From: Eutrophocola sp963925675
Lineage (GTDB): Bacteria > Pseudomonadota > Gammaproteobacteria > Pseudomonadales > Pseudohongiellaceae
Assembly: GCA_963925675.1 (NCBI GenBank)
Contig: CAWUSW010000010.1
Coordinates: forward strand, 1-6,166
Direction of reading: 5' to 3'
Length of the DNA: 6,166 nucleotides
Part shown: positions 5,929 through 6,166 of the stretch, piece by piece
Layout of the letters: each line of letters begins with the position of its first letter
Numbering within the stretch: the stretch's first letter is position 1
The notes under the pieces: model-generated
The model's input: the letters and a program-made list of their open reading frames with translations, nothing else
Told to the model about the DNA's origin: nothing
Databases searched by the model: none
Translations under genes and position numbers: made by a program

Positions 5929-5961
5929 CTCCGGGCAATTAAGCTGATTCAGTGCCCGGAG
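5929..5961 (-). promoter_or_regulatory. Hairpin sequestering the receptor's Shine-Dalgarno site
   Basis: In the mRNA (minus strand) CUCCGGGCA and UGCCCGGAG form a perfect 9-bp GC-rich stem with a 15-nt loop. The last four bases, GGAG, are the only good Shine-Dalgarno sequence and sit 6 nt before the AUG at 5922, so when this stem forms translation should be blocked. The 5' arm contains CCGGG, which can instead pair with CCCGG inside the aptamer (5054+1000 region, plus-strand 6050-6054), a possible anti-sequestor. Between the aptamer and the hairpin lies a pyrimidine-rich mRNA tract (about 5962-5998). No terminator is evident, so control is most likely translational. Confidence 0.75.
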
Positions 5962-6026
5962 TGGCGAAGGGGAAAGCGAAAAAGAAAAAACTGGGAAGAC
6001 AGATTTGTCTGCTGTTTTCTTTTACA

Positions 6027-6099
6027 CCCTATTCCTACGCCAGAATTAACCGGGTCAGGTTCAAAGGGTTTGATCTCAGGCCGAAGCCACCCCCTAGGA
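6027..6099 (-). promoter_or_regulatory. TPP riboswitch (THI element) aptamer
   Basis: Read on the minus strand, the conserved THI-box parts appear in order: GGGGGUGGC, CUGAGA (6079-6074), ACCCUUUGAACCUGA (ending at 6055), the P5 arms CCGG and CUGG around UUAAUU, and GCGUAGG (6040-6034). P1 can form from CCUA (6098-6095) and UAGG (6031-6028). CUGAGA and its surroundings bind the pyrimidine ring of TPP, and the P4-P5 side with GCGUAGG binds the pyrophosphate through Mg2+. The P3 arm is minimal: GGC-UUCG-GCC. The aptamer lies about 100 nt upstream of the receptor start, followed by a hairpin that masks the ribosome binding site, so TPP should repress translation. Confidence 0.95.
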
Positions 6100-6107
6100 C
6101 GGGCGAT

Positions 6108-6137
6108 ATTTTAACAGTTACGAGTTGCAAGTTACAA
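6108..6137 (-). promoter_or_regulatory. Candidate promoter of the riboswitch-receptor transcript
   Basis: On the minus strand TTGTAA (6137-6132) and TAAAAT (6113-6108) are 18 bp apart and match consensus at 4 of 6 and 5 of 6 bases. Transcription would begin near 6101, just before the P1 stem of the aptamer. The -35 hexamer is part of the heptamer array, as in the promoter proposed for the symporter gene. Confidence 0.5.
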
Positions 6138-6166
6138 GTTACAAGTTGCAAGGTACAAGGTACAAG
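6121..6166. repeat. Heptamer tandem array, at least six units, cut by window edge
   Basis: CAAG begins at 6128, 6135, 6142, 6149, 6156 and 6163, an exact 7-bp period, and a decayed unit (CGAGTTG) starts at 6121. Units are CAAGTTA, CAAGTTG and CAAGGTA. On the minus strand they read CTTGnnn toward the receptor gene, and the array decays into the -10 region. It continues past the end of the window, so its full length and any adjoining REP are not visible. Confidence 0.85.

Noticed and set aside
5997..6010. AGACA/TGTCT hairpin as a riboswitch transcription terminator
   Set aside because: The stem is only 5 bp and AT-containing, and the T-run in the mRNA comes several bases later after an unpaired CCCAG, so the SD-masking hairpin is a better explanation.

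Overview
The window looks like a chromosomal segment of a gammaproteobacterium, probably aquatic. The grounds are a TonB-dependent outer-membrane receptor, an aspartate/aromatic aminotransferase that aligns without visible gaps to E. coli AspC, GTAG-headed REP palindromes between genes, and a thiamine-pyrophosphate (TPP) riboswitch of the kind that works on translation. I cannot name the genus.

Layout, left to right. A REP palindrome (7-41) and a few heptamer repeats (58-82) lie downstream of a minus-strand bile acid:sodium symporter family transporter (84-980). A 240-bp divergent intergenic region follows. It holds a nine-unit heptamer array (1029-1091), a second type of REP palindrome (1100-1135), a small perfect hairpin (1138-1154) and two more heptamers in the opposite orientation (1157-1173). 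Rightward come a DUF2452 protein (1221-1787), possibly leaderless, and an overlapping SGNH/GDSL lipoprotein esterase (1771-2382); these two form a small operon. A separate extended -10 promoter (2424-2432) precedes the aminotransferase (2491-3681). The 180-bp convergent region after it carries a terminator-like hairpin, a 13-bp tandem repeat and a REP pair (BIME-like). Converging from the right is a 686-residue TonB-dependent receptor (3862-5922, minus). Its leader holds a TPP riboswitch (about 6027-6099) and a hairpin that masks the Shine-Dalgarno site (5929-5961). A further heptamer array (6121-6166) lies across its promoter and runs off the window edge.

The best-supported functional unit is the riboswitch plus receptor. 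It should act as a thiamine-repressed outer-membrane importer for thiamine or a related compound, switched off by masking its ribosome binding site when TPP is plentiful. The other genes are housekeeping or uncharacterised, and nothing ties them to thiamine.

The most unusual non-coding signal is the 7-bp repeat family (CAAG plus three variable bases). It occurs four times, next to REP elements or promoters. In three of the four places it reads as CTTGnnn toward the downstream gene, and in two it supplies a TTGnnA hexamer 18 bp before a plausible -10 box. No transposase, phage gene, CRISPR array, tRNA or rRNA was found.
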